Source of the DNA: Bacteroidales bacterium
GTDB lineage: Bacteria; Bacteroidota; Bacteroidia; Bacteroidales; Muribaculaceae
DNA length: 22,041 nt
Direction of reading: 5' to 3'
Assembly (NCBI GenBank): GCA_900770215.1
Contig: CAAGJW010000008.1
Span: forward strand, 1 to 22,041
A program made the translations under genes and the position numbers. The notes beneath the pieces were generated by a model. That model was not told the origin of the DNA. It saw only the letters and a program-made list of their open reading frames with translations, and did not search any database. Each line of letters opens with the position of its first letter. Within the stretch, counting starts at the first letter, position 1. Positions 1 through 6,685 of the stretch are shown piece by piece.

Positions 1-76
1 CCATGCCTTCTTCATAGTGAAGGCGGATGACCTCGTTGAAATAAAGCCTCTGCTTTTCTGTGTGTAATTGATACAT
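1..76 (-). CDS. N-terminus of a leftward gene, cut by the window edge
   Basis: An open frame reads leftward from an ATG at 76-74 to the window edge, giving 25 codons without a stop. The peptide starts MYQLHTEKQRLYFNEVIRLH and continues YEEGM. It is charged and helix-like, in the style of the first helices of a helix-turn-helix segment such as those in transposases or sigma-like regulators. That resemblance is an impression only. A perfect 7-base inverted repeat lies just upstream of the start at 79-99 and could be its operator or the end of an insertion element. No function is assigned, because only the first residues are visible. Confidence 0.35.
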   Translation of the reverse strand, partial: MYQLHTEKQRLYFNEVIRLHYEEGM

Positions 77-78
77 CT

Positions 79-106
79 TTGACTCTGTTTATGAGTCAAC
101 TTTTTT
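79..106. repeat. Inverted repeat followed by a T-run
   Basis: TTGACTC (79-85) and GAGTCAA (93-99) form a perfect 7-base inverted repeat with a 7-base spacer, followed by TTTTTT at 101-106. On the plus strand it looks like a small intrinsic terminator lying immediately before riboswitch 1. It could equally be an operator for the leftward gene starting at 76, or the tip of a mobile element. The sequence does not decide between these. Confidence 0.4.
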
Positions 107-336
107 CAGGCAAAGACATTCCTGCCCCCTTCTCTCGACAGAGGGGGGGCGGGATGAAAAGGGAATCAGGTGCAAGACCTGAACAGTACCCGCTGCTGTG
201 AGTTCCCCGCAACACGACGCTTCGTTTCACACAAGCCACTGGCCACACAGGTTGACAGCTATTCTCTAAAAGTCGACTGCATCGGGCCTGGGAAGGCGTG
301 AAACCGAAGGGAACGAGTCAGAAGACCTGCCTTGAG
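105..336 (+). promoter_or_regulatory. Cobalamin riboswitch 1
   Basis: This is a cobalamin-sensing aptamer upstream of the secreted BtuG-like gene. The conserved core is present in order: AAAAGGGAATCAGGTG then GACCTGAACAGTACCCGC near 156-192, the B12-box part AAGCCACTGG near 233-242, GGGAAGGC near 290-297, and AGTCAGAAGACCTGCC at 316-331. A P1-like helix can form between TTCAGG (105-110) and CTTGAG (331-336). The L5 region carries a local hairpin, GTTGAC (251-256) with GTCGAC (272-277). The family binds adenosyl- or other cobalamins and usually lowers expression when the ligand is abundant. No clean -33/-7 promoter is visible upstream; the best -7 resemblance is CATCTTTG at 74-81. Confidence 0.95.
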
Positions 337-406
337 CGCTTGCCTTGCAAGATGTGCGGCCCACGTGGCATTTGGGCTATCAGGCAGAAGAGAAATGATG
401 CAGTCG
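337..406 (+). promoter_or_regulatory. Structured module downstream of riboswitch 1
   Basis: Immediately after P1 lies a 70-base element that recurs at the same length after riboswitch 3 (6934-7003). TGCCT (341-345) can pair with AGGCA (382-386), enclosing a hairpin GCCC (359-362) / GGGC (374-377) with the 11-base loop ACGTGGCATTT (363-373). The element ends in GATGCAGTCG (397-406), the exact complement of CGACTGCATC (274-283) in the L5 region of the aptamer. The same pairings form in the second copy with different bases. I infer an expression platform or tertiary-contact module. It lies 210 bases before the ATG at 616, too far for direct occlusion of the ribosome site. Confidence 0.7.
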
Positions 407-615
407 CACGCGACACATTACATTCTACACACGGCGTCTTGGCGTTTCCCACGTCGGTTTCCCTTGTGCGGGGGGCTGCTGTACAGGCGGCTTGCGGCGT
501 GTTTCGGTTTTTCCCCGCGCAGTCTCTACAGTGCCTGGTTTCTCCTGTTTCATTTTGCAAGGCGGCAGCCGTGCCAGTTCATTATTGTTTAACGTTATAA
601 AAAAAGAATTGCAAA
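407..615 (+). other. Long 5' leader between riboswitch module and first BtuG-like gene
   Basis: About 209 bases separate the riboswitch module from the ATG. I see no convincing coding sequence or second Bacteroidales promoter. A long-range stem can form between TGCGGGG (467-473) and CCCCGC (513-518), with a bulged continuation to CA at 520-521. The last 40 bases turn A/T-rich (ATAAAAAAAGAATTGCAAA before the ATG), as expected for a Bacteroidales translation start. Small open frames here overlap the riboswitch and have an unlikely composition. Confidence 0.5.
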
Positions 616-1857
616 ATGAAGAAAATCTTTACTTCAATCATCGCTGCTACCCTGGCTGCAGGTACCGTTGCAGCGGCCAGCTACACAGGCGGCATCTTCC
701 TGCTCAACGAGGACTGGTTTGGACACAATGCCAGCTCGGTCAACTTCTACAGCTATGCCGGCGACTCGATCGTGTATCGTGCCTATCAGGCAGCCAATCC
801 TGGCTCGACACTGGGCAACACGGCCCAGTATGCCGCTCAAGACGGCGACAACATCTACTTTTGTTCCAAGCAGAACTATGGCAGCACGGGTGGCCGGCTG
901 GTGGTGGCCGATGCCAAGACCCTGGAGAAAAAAGCATCGATCGACGCCATAGGCGGGGCCGACACGCGTGCCTTTCTCTCGGTGAGCGACACCAAGGCCT
1001 ACGTGAGCACCAGCGCCGGCGTGTATGCCTTCGACAAGTCGACAAGCACTGTGGGCTCGGCCATCGCCGGCATCTCCAGCGAGGTGGGCAACATGGTGCT
1101 TGCCGGCGGCAAGGTGCTGGGCGCGGGCAATGGCAAAATCTATGTGATCGACGCCGTGGCCGACACGCTCATCAAGACCGTTGCCGTGAGCAGCCTCACC
1201 ACGGTGTTTAAGGTCAACGACCAGCTCTATGCAGCGGCCAACAGCTCCACCTGGGGCGCTCCCAGCTCGTCGAGCACCGAGCGCTTTATCAAGCTCGATG
1301 CCACAACCTGCGAGCCCGTCGACACGCTTGCCGTGCCCATGGCGACGCAGAACACCTGGTTTGCGTGGAAAAACAGCAACCCGGCTATCGACGAGGCCAA
1401 TCAGGTGCTTTACTACTCACCCTATGAGGGCTGCAACTTCATCAGCAAGTACGACCTGGCTGGCCGCACGTTCACGCAGCAGTTCATCACCTTCGACGGC
1501 AGCCAGCAGATGTATGGCAACGTGGTGGGCTTCGACTCCCAGAATGGCTACATCGTGGCCGAGACCTTTGAGGGCTATAGCTCGCAGAACTACTACCTCA
1601 ACATTTACAAGACCGACGGCACCCAGGTCAAGAGCATCAAGCTCGAGAGCAACTACTGGTTCCCCTCGATGGTGCTCTTCGCCAAGGATGAGTCTACTCC
1701 CACAAATGTCGACAATGTGGCTGCTGTGAAGCAAGTGGCCAGTGTGAAATATGTGAACATGCAGGGCATGGTGAGCGACGAGCCATTCACGGGCTTCAAC
1801 GTCAAGGTCACCACCTATACCGATGGCACCAAGCAGTCGGTGAAGATGCTGAAGTAG
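616..1857 (+). CDS. Secreted BtuG-like beta-propeller protein with C-terminal tail (YncE/DUF5074-like)
   Basis: The 413-residue protein has a signal peptide (MKKIFTSIIAATLAAGTVAAA) with no lipobox cysteine, so it is probably cut by signal peptidase I. From residue 22 the pattern GGIFLLNEDWFGHNASSVNF resembles the start of the BtuG-like lipoprotein at 4275 (SGFYLLNEGNMGSNKATLDY). Propeller-like repeats follow to about residue 365, including YGNVVGFDSQNGYIVAETFE. The last 45 or so residues form a separate tail containing VKYVNMQGM and NVKVTTYTDGT, nearly repeated at the end of the protein encoded at 8050-10233, and likely a sorting or anchoring signal. BtuG proteins bind cobalamin at the cell surface and pass it to BtuB. 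The riboswitch upstream supports a B12 role. Soluble or tail-anchored location and B12 binding are inference. The A-rich ATG context supports this start. Confidence 0.8.
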   Translation: MKKIFTSIIAATLAAGTVAAASYTGGIFLLNEDWFGHNASSVNFYSYAGDSIVYRAYQAANPGSTLGNTAQYAAQDGDNIYFCSKQNYGSTGGRLVVADAKTLEKKASIDAIGGADTRAFLSVSDTKAYVSTSAGVYAFDKSTSTVGSAIAGISSEVGNMVLAGGKVLGAGNGKIYVIDAVADTLIKTVAVSSLTTVFKVNDQLYAAANSSTWGAPSSSSTERFIKLDATTCEPVDTLAVPMATQNTWFAWKNSNPAIDEANQVLYYSPYEGCNFISKYDLAGRTFTQQFITFDGSQQMYGNVVGFDSQNGYIVAETFEGYSSQNYYLNIYKTDGTQVKSIKLESNYWFPSMVLFAKDESTPTNVDNVAAVKQVASVKYVNMQGMVSDEPFTGFNVKVTTYTDGTKQSVKMLK

Positions 1858-1898
1858 AAATCGTGCTCCTTTTGTGCTAAAATCATAAGGCTGTCGAT

Positions 1899-1948
1899 GG
1901 CAGATTTCCTGCTGAAATGCAGGGAGCTGCCCTTGCTTTTCTTTTTGA
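1899..1948 (+). terminator. Probable intrinsic terminator after the secreted BtuG-like gene
   Basis: A two-part hairpin can form: GGCAG (1899-1903) with CTGCC (1927-1931), enclosing CCTGC (1908-1912) with GCAGG (1919-1923). A T-rich stretch (TTGCTTTTCTTTTT) follows. It lies between the stop at 1857 and the next promoter, so it plausibly separates the two B12 units. Confidence 0.5.
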
Positions 1949-1983
1949 AGATGTTTTTGATAAGGAAATTAAGGAAAAAGATG

Positions 1984-1991
1984 TAACTTTG
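1984..1991 (+). promoter_or_regulatory. Promoter -7 element for the btuB operon
   Basis: TAACTTTG followed by C is a close match to the Bacteroidales -7 box TAnnTTTGC. The nearest TTTG upstream is at 1956-1959, giving a 24-base spacer, longer than the usual 19-21, so the -33 part is uncertain. Transcription would begin just before riboswitch 2. Confidence 0.6.
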
Positions 1992-1998
1992 CACTCGC

Positions 1999-2190
1999 GA
2001 CTTGGTGTCGCGGCCACGCGTGTGGCTGCGATGAAAAGGGAATCAGGTGAAAATCCTGAACAGACGGTGCTGCTGTAATTCTCCACCACAAAGCCATTCA
2101 CACAAGCCACTGGTTGTGATCGCCACAACGTTGCATCACGACCGGGAAGGCATGAACAGGCTGGAGAAAAGTCAGAAGACCTGCCAAGTC
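1999..2190 (+). promoter_or_regulatory. Cobalamin riboswitch 2 (btuB operon leader)
   Basis: Conserved aptamer blocks appear in order: GATGAAAAGGGAATCAGGTG near 2030-2049, CCTGAACAG near 2056, AAGCCACTGG near 2105-2114, CGGGAAGGC near 2143-2151 and AGTCAGAAGACCTGCC at 2170-2185. P1 forms from GACTTGG (1999-2005) and CCAAGTC (2184-2190). A hairpin GTCTT (2188-2192) / AAGAC (2200-2204) uses the last three bases of P1, so the two helices exclude each other. Its 3' arm ends 11 bases before the btuB ATG, which suggests control near the start codon. The segment CAGACGGTGCTGCTGT differs from copies 1 and 3, which read CAGTACCCGCTGCTGT. The downstream module of copies 1 and 3 is absent. Confidence 0.95.
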
Positions 2191-2215
2191 TTGAAAGAAA
2201 AGACCCGTTAACTCT

Positions 2216-4273
2216 ATGTTGAAAAAAATCTTATTATTTGCAAGCCTGCTGTGCTGCTGCGTCATTGCCGGCAGGGCTCAAGTCAAGAGCGAGGCCAGGC
2301 ACGTGAGCCTCGACTCGATGCAGCACCTGAGCGACGTCACCGTCTATGCCCAGCGACCCTATCAAGAGGTGATACCGGCTCAGACGCTCAACGGCCGCCG
2401 CCTGGAGCGGCTGGGCAGCAACAGCGTGGCCGATGCCCTGCGCTACTTTGCCGGCGTGCAGCTCAAGGACTACGGCGGCGTGGGCGGCGTGAAGACCGTC
2501 GACATACGCTCGATGGGCACCAACCACATGGGTGTGTTCTACGACGGCATTCAGCTGGGCAATGCCCAAAACGGCCAGATCGACCTGGGCAAGTTCTCGC
2601 TCGACAACATCGAGTCGATCACGCTCTACAACGGCCAGAAGAGCGAGATCTTCCAGCCGGCGCGCGACTTCGGGTCGGCAGGCACCATCTATATCAAGAC
2701 CAAGCGCCCCCACTTTGCAGCCGGCAAGCGCTACAACATCGACGTGACCATGCGCACGGGCTCCTTCGGTCTGGCCAACCCCAGCGTGCGCTGGGAGCAG
2801 CGGCTGGGGCAGCGGCTCAGTGCCACGTTCAACGCCGAGTACACCCATGCCACCGGCCAGTATCACTTCACGCTGCGCAAGAAGTACAGCGACGGCTCGC
2901 TGGCCTGGGATACCACCGCGGTGCGCAAGAACGGTGATGTGCGGGCCTTGCGTCTCGAGGGCGGTCTCTTTGGCCTCATCGGGCAGGGCAAGTGGAACGC
3001 CAAGGCCTACTACTACGACAGTGAGCGCGGCATTCCCGGCGCCATCGTCAACAACGTGTGGAAAAACAGCCAGCGCCAGTGGGACCGCAACTTCTTTGTG
3101 CAGGGCTCGTGGCAGAAGAAGTTCAGCTCCTTCTACGAGCTCATGGCCAATGCAAAGTATGCCCGCGACTGGATGCGCTACCTCAACCCCGACACCACGT
3201 TGATGTATATCAACAACAGGTTCACTCAGCACGAGATCTATGTCTCGACGGCCAATAAGTTCACACCCGTCGACAACTGGGATATCGACCTCTCGGTCGA
3301 CTACCAGTGGAACACCCTGCGGGCCTCGCTGGTCAACTTTGCGCGTCCCACGCGCAACTGCGTGCTCACTGCGCTGGCCACGGCCTACACCCTGGGGCGC
3401 CTCAAGGCCGAGGCCTCGCTGCTCTACACCATGGTCAACGATCGCTACAGTGCCCGCAACAACGGCGAGACGGTGAAGCACTACAGCAAGTATCTCAACA
3501 AGCTCACTCCGGCTGTGTTTCTGTGTTACCAGCCTTGGGAGGAGCCCGACTTGCAAGTGCGGGCCTACTACAAGCGCATCTTCCGCATGCCCACATTCAA
3601 CGACTTGTATTACACCGATATAGGCAATGCCAGCCTCAAGCCTGAGTATGCCAACCAGCTCAACCTGGGCCTCGTGTGGCAACGCTTGCGCGAGAGTGGC
3701 CTGTGGCGCGGTGTGCGGCTCTCGGCCGACGGCTACTACAACTGGGTGACCGACAAGATCATTGCTGTGCCCAAGGGCACGGGTCAATACCGATGGATGA
3801 TGATGAACATAGGCAAGGTGCACATACGCGGCCTCGATGTCACCGCCATGGTGCAGGCCGCCCCGGCGACCGATGTGCTGGTCGATGTAAACCTCACCTA
3901 CACCTATCAGAAAGCACAGGACTACACCGACCCCAGCGACTATGGCGACGGCGGCACCTACAAGGGCCAGATTGCCTACATCCCCTGGCACAGCGGCTCG
4001 GCCACCGTGCACGCCGGCTGGCGCAGTCTCGATGTGAACTACAGCTTCATCTACACCGGCGAGCGCTATCACAACAGCAGCAACATTGCTGCCAATCACG
4101 AGCAACCCTGGTACACCAGCGACTTGAGTGCCAGCTACAGCTGGCGCTGGCTGGGTGCCGGCATCAAGCTCACTGCCGAGTGCAACAACCTCTTCGACCA
4201 GCAATATGAGGTGATACTCAATTACCCCATGCCGGGACGCAACTATAAATTGACGCTAAAATTAACATTCTGA
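2216..4273 (+). CDS. btuB: TonB-dependent outer-membrane cobalamin receptor, BtuB-like
   Basis: The 685-residue protein has a signal peptide (MLKKILLFASLLCCCVIAGRA), a plug domain at about residues 35-150 and a beta-barrel from about 150 to the end. The plug shows a TonB-box-like segment (LSDVTVYAQRP), VADALRYFAGVQLKDYG, VDIRSMGTNHMGVFYDGIQL and IESITLYNGQ. The barrel ends in aromatic F (RNYKLTLKLTF), as outer-membrane barrels do. TonB receptors import bulky ligands using energy passed from TonB-ExbBD. Cobalamin is assigned from the immediately upstream riboswitch and the downstream BtuG-like lipoprotein, which in Bacteroides sits as a lid on BtuB. The start is 26 bases past the riboswitch P1. 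No TonB, ExbBD or BtuCDF genes occur in the window. Confidence 0.92.
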   Translation: MLKKILLFASLLCCCVIAGRAQVKSEARHVSLDSMQHLSDVTVYAQRPYQEVIPAQTLNGRRLERLGSNSVADALRYFAGVQLKDYGGVGGVKTVDIRSMGTNHMGVFYDGIQLGNAQNGQIDLGKFSLDNIESITLYNGQKSEIFQPARDFGSAGTIYIKTKRPHFAAGKRYNIDVTMRTGSFGLANPSVRWEQRLGQRLSATFNAEYTHATGQYHFTLRKKYSDGSLAWDTTAVRKNGDVRALRLEGGLFGLIGQGKWNAKAYYYDSERGIPGAIVNNVWKNSQRQWDRNFFVQGSWQKKFSSFYELMANAKYARDWMRYLNPDTTLMYINNRFTQHEIYVSTANKFTPVDNWDIDLSVDYQWNTLRASLVNFARPTRNCVLTALATAYTLGRLKAEASLLYTMVNDRYSARNNGETVKHYSKYLNKLTPAVFLCYQPWEEPDLQVRAYYKRIFRMPTFNDLYYTDIGNASLKPEYANQLNLGLVWQRLRESGLWRGVRLSADGYYNWVTDKIIAVPKGTGQYRWMMMNIGKVHIRGLDVTAMVQAAPATDVLVDVNLTYTYQKAQDYTDPSDYGDGGTYKGQIAYIPWHSGSATVHAGWRSLDVNYSFIYTGERYHNSSNIAANHEQPWYTSDLSASYSWRWLGAGIKLTAECNNLFDQQYEVILNYPMPGRNYKLTLKLTF

Positions 4274-4274
4274 C

Positions 4275-5438
4275 ATGAACAAGAATACCAAACTCTTTAT
4301 CCACCTTGCCGTCGTGCTGCTCGCGCTGTCGCTCGCAGCGTGTCGCGAGGACGAACCCATCTTGCTGCCCGAGGTGGTGCCTACCACGCAGCCCGAGTAC
4401 ACGAGCATAAGCGGCTTCTACCTGCTCAACGAGGGCAACATGGGCAGCAACAAGGCAACGCTCGACTACATGAACTATGGCGAGGGCAAGTATCACCGCA
4501 ACATCTTTGCCAGGGCCAACCCCACGCAGGTGAAGGAGATGGGTGATGTGGGCAACGACCTGGGCATATACGGCGGCAAACTGTGGTGCGTGATCAACTG
4601 CTCCAACAAGATCGACGTGCTCGACAAGAACACCGCTGTCAAGGTGGGGCAAGTCGATGTGCCCAATTGCCGCTTCATCAAGTTTCACGGTGGCTATGCC
4701 TATGTCACCAGCTATGCCGGCCCTGTCACCATCGACCCCGACTACAAGCAGCGCGGCTACGTGGCCAAGATCGACACGGCTACCCTGCAGGTCGTCGACA
4801 CCTGCCTGGTGGGTTTCCAGCCCGACGGCCTCGACATCGTGAATGGCAAGATATATGTGGCCAACTCGGGGGGCTACATGGTGCCCAACTATGAGAACAC
4901 GCTCTCGGTGATCGACTTGGCCACTTTCAAGCAGGAGAAGCGCGTGCCCGTGGCCATCAACCTCAATCTCGTGAAGAGCGACCGCCACGGCGTGCTCTGG
5001 ATAAGTTCGCGCGGCGACTACTACTCGTTGCCGAGCAAGCTCTATGCCTTCGACACGCGCAAGCAGCGCCTCGTCGACTCGATCGACGTGCGCGTGGGCA
5101 ACATGTGGCTCGACGGCGACTCGCTCTATATCATTGCCAGCGAGTGGAGCTATGTGACGATGAGCAACACGGCCAGCTATGCCATTGTAGATGTGTCCAC
5201 CCATCATGTGGTGACCCGCAACTTCATCACCGACGGCACCGAGGGGAGCATCAAGATACCCTACGGCATTGCCGTGAATCCGCTCACCAAGGACATCTAT
5301 GTGACCGATGCCCGCGACTATGTGACCCCGGGCCGCCTCTATTGCTTCGGGCATGACGGTGTGAAGAAGTGGGACGTGCGCACCGGCGACATTCCTGCCC
5401 ACTTCGCCTTCCTGGGAACCAATATCAACGAACGATAA
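4275..5438 (+). CDS. btuG: Surface lipoprotein of the BtuG family (cobalamin-binding beta-propeller)
   Basis: The 387-residue protein begins one base after the btuB stop, so it is co-transcribed and probably translationally linked. Its lipobox LSLAAC places the lipidated cysteine at about residue 23. The next residues REDEP are acidic, matching the lipoprotein export signal that sends Bacteroidetes lipoproteins to the cell surface. Beta-propeller repeats fill the rest: YLLNEGNMGSNKATLDY, IYVANSGGYMVPNYENTLSV, LWISSRGDYYSLPSKLYAFD and IPYGIAVNPLTKDIYVTDAR. The end DVRTGDIPAHFAFLG is characteristic of the family as I know it. BtuG proteins of Bacteroides capture cobalamin with very high affinity and deliver it to BtuB. 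The assignment rests on family resemblance plus operon position. Confidence 0.88.
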   Translation: MNKNTKLFIHLAVVLLALSLAACREDEPILLPEVVPTTQPEYTSISGFYLLNEGNMGSNKATLDYMNYGEGKYHRNIFARANPTQVKEMGDVGNDLGIYGGKLWCVINCSNKIDVLDKNTAVKVGQVDVPNCRFIKFHGGYAYVTSYAGPVTIDPDYKQRGYVAKIDTATLQVVDTCLVGFQPDGLDIVNGKIYVANSGGYMVPNYENTLSVIDLATFKQEKRVPVAINLNLVKSDRHGVLWISSRGDYYSLPSKLYAFDTRKQRLVDSIDVRVGNMWLDGDSLYIIASEWSYVTMSNTASYAIVDVSTHHVVTRNFITDGTEGSIKIPYGIAVNPLTKDIYVTDARDYVTPGRLYCFGHDGVKKWDVRTGDIPAHFAFLGTNINER

Positions 5439-5456
5439 AAAACGTTTTACATCATC

Positions 5457-6635
5457 ATGAAGAAAACAATATCGATAATTGCGCTGAGCCTGCTCTTGGC
5501 GAGTGCCGCCGGGGCTCAGAACCAGCCTTATATTACCAAGGTCTACGACTTCCAGCCCGCCCCGGGCCAGTTTGTCAACACGCTGCCCGAGTACAAGGCG
5601 GGCGAGCCCCGCGACAGTGTGGTGGCGCGTGCCTCCAAGGCCCTGTGCGGCTATTGGGACATCGACGATGGCGACACCATAGGCATGGTTTACAAGCCCG
5701 GCATGGTGAGTCTGGGCTCCTATGGCGGCTATGTAGTGTTTGGCTTCGACCACCCTGTGGTGAATGTGGCCGGTGACTACGACTTCCAGATTTTTGGCAA
5801 TGCTTTCCAGGGTAGCTCTACAACCGCTCAGGGCGGCAGCAGCGAGCCAGGTATTGTGATGGTGAGCTGCGACGTGAACCACAACGGCGTGCCCGACGAC
5901 CCCTGGTATGAGCTGGCGGGCAGCGAGTATCGCAGCGCCAAGACCCAGCATGGCTACAACATCACCTATTATCGCCCCGCAACTGAGCAGGGCACCTACA
6001 ACGGAAATGTGTGGCACAACTACATCAAGTGGTCCAGCAACGACGTGAATCCCGACAGCACAGCGGGCTATGTCGAGAAGAATACCTTCCATGCCCAAAG
6101 CTACTGGCCGGGCTGGGTGAGTAGCGACACGCTCTCGTTTTCGGGTGCAAAACTCGCTTGCAACGCCTATGACCAAAACGGAAACGGATCCTACTGGGTT
6201 CAGCTCTTCAAGGACTGGGGCTATGTCGACAACCGTCCCGACTATGATCCCTACAGTGGCAACGCCTATACCGAGGGGCAGAACCGCGGCTTCAAGATTG
6301 ATTGGGCTGTCGACGCCGGCGGCCACCCTGTGGTGCTCGACCACATCGACTATGTGAAGGTGTACAACGGCGTGCTTCAGAGCTGCGGCTGGATAGGGGA
6401 GACCTCGACCGAGGTGGCGGGCGCCATCGATTTTCACCCCCAGGCCGTTGCTCACTCGCTTGAGGGTGATGCCAATGCCGACGGCCGCGTCGACGTGAGC
6501 GACGTGACCACAGTCATCAACCTGATACTGGGCCAGGCAGTCGACGGCTACAACCCCGTGCAGGCCGATGTGAACGCCGACACCAAGCTCGACGTGAGCG
6601 ACATCACCTCGATCAACAACATCATCTTGCATTAG
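5457..6635 (+). CDS. Secreted B12-operon protein with C-terminal type I dockerin repeats
   Basis: The 392-residue protein starts 18 bases after btuG and is the last gene of the riboswitch 2 operon. It has a signal peptide (MKKTISIIALSLLLASAAGA) and a large extracellular domain (about 25-320) rich in Gly, Tyr and Trp, with SLGSYGGYVVFGFDHPVV, FQIFGNAFQG, DVNHNGVPDDPWYELAGSEY and IDWAVDAGGHPVVLDHIDYV. The C-terminus carries two dockerin-like calcium-loop repeats, DANADGRVDVSDVTTVINLI and DVNADTKLDVSDITSINNII. The first domain looks like a ligand-binding or adhesin-like jelly roll but I cannot name it. Bacteroides B12 operons often carry an extra surface binder such as BtuH. A comparable accessory role is inferred from position only; I do not claim homology to BtuH. 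Confidence 0.75.
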   Translation: MKKTISIIALSLLLASAAGAQNQPYITKVYDFQPAPGQFVNTLPEYKAGEPRDSVVARASKALCGYWDIDDGDTIGMVYKPGMVSLGSYGGYVVFGFDHPVVNVAGDYDFQIFGNAFQGSSTTAQGGSSEPGIVMVSCDVNHNGVPDDPWYELAGSEYRSAKTQHGYNITYYRPATEQGTYNGNVWHNYIKWSSNDVNPDSTAGYVEKNTFHAQSYWPGWVSSDTLSFSGAKLACNAYDQNGNGSYWVQLFKDWGYVDNRPDYDPYSGNAYTEGQNRGFKIDWAVDAGGHPVVLDHIDYVKVYNGVLQSCGWIGETSTEVAGAIDFHPQAVAHSLEGDANADGRVDVSDVTTVINLILGQAVDGYNPVQADVNADTKLDVSDITSINNIILH

Positions 6636-6685
6636 CGCTTGTGCACTTTCGGGCAGCACGTTTCAAAATTTGAGCAAATAGATTG

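Noticed and set aside
298..600. Open frames of 80-100 codons over riboswitch 1 and its leader
   Set aside because: They overlap the conserved aptamer and module, have Cys-, Arg- and Ser-rich unlikely translations, and no conserved pattern.
2234..4204. A 656-codon open frame on the minus strand opposite btuB
   Set aside because: It is a shadow of the high-GC coding strand. Its translation is a low-complexity mix of Val, Ala, Gly and His with no domain pattern, while the plus frame is a clear TonB receptor with a signal peptide.
4218..6659. An 813-codon minus-strand frame opposite btuG and the dockerin gene
   Set aside because: It is the same kind of antisense shadow; it spans the boundary of two real genes and has no start context or family signature.
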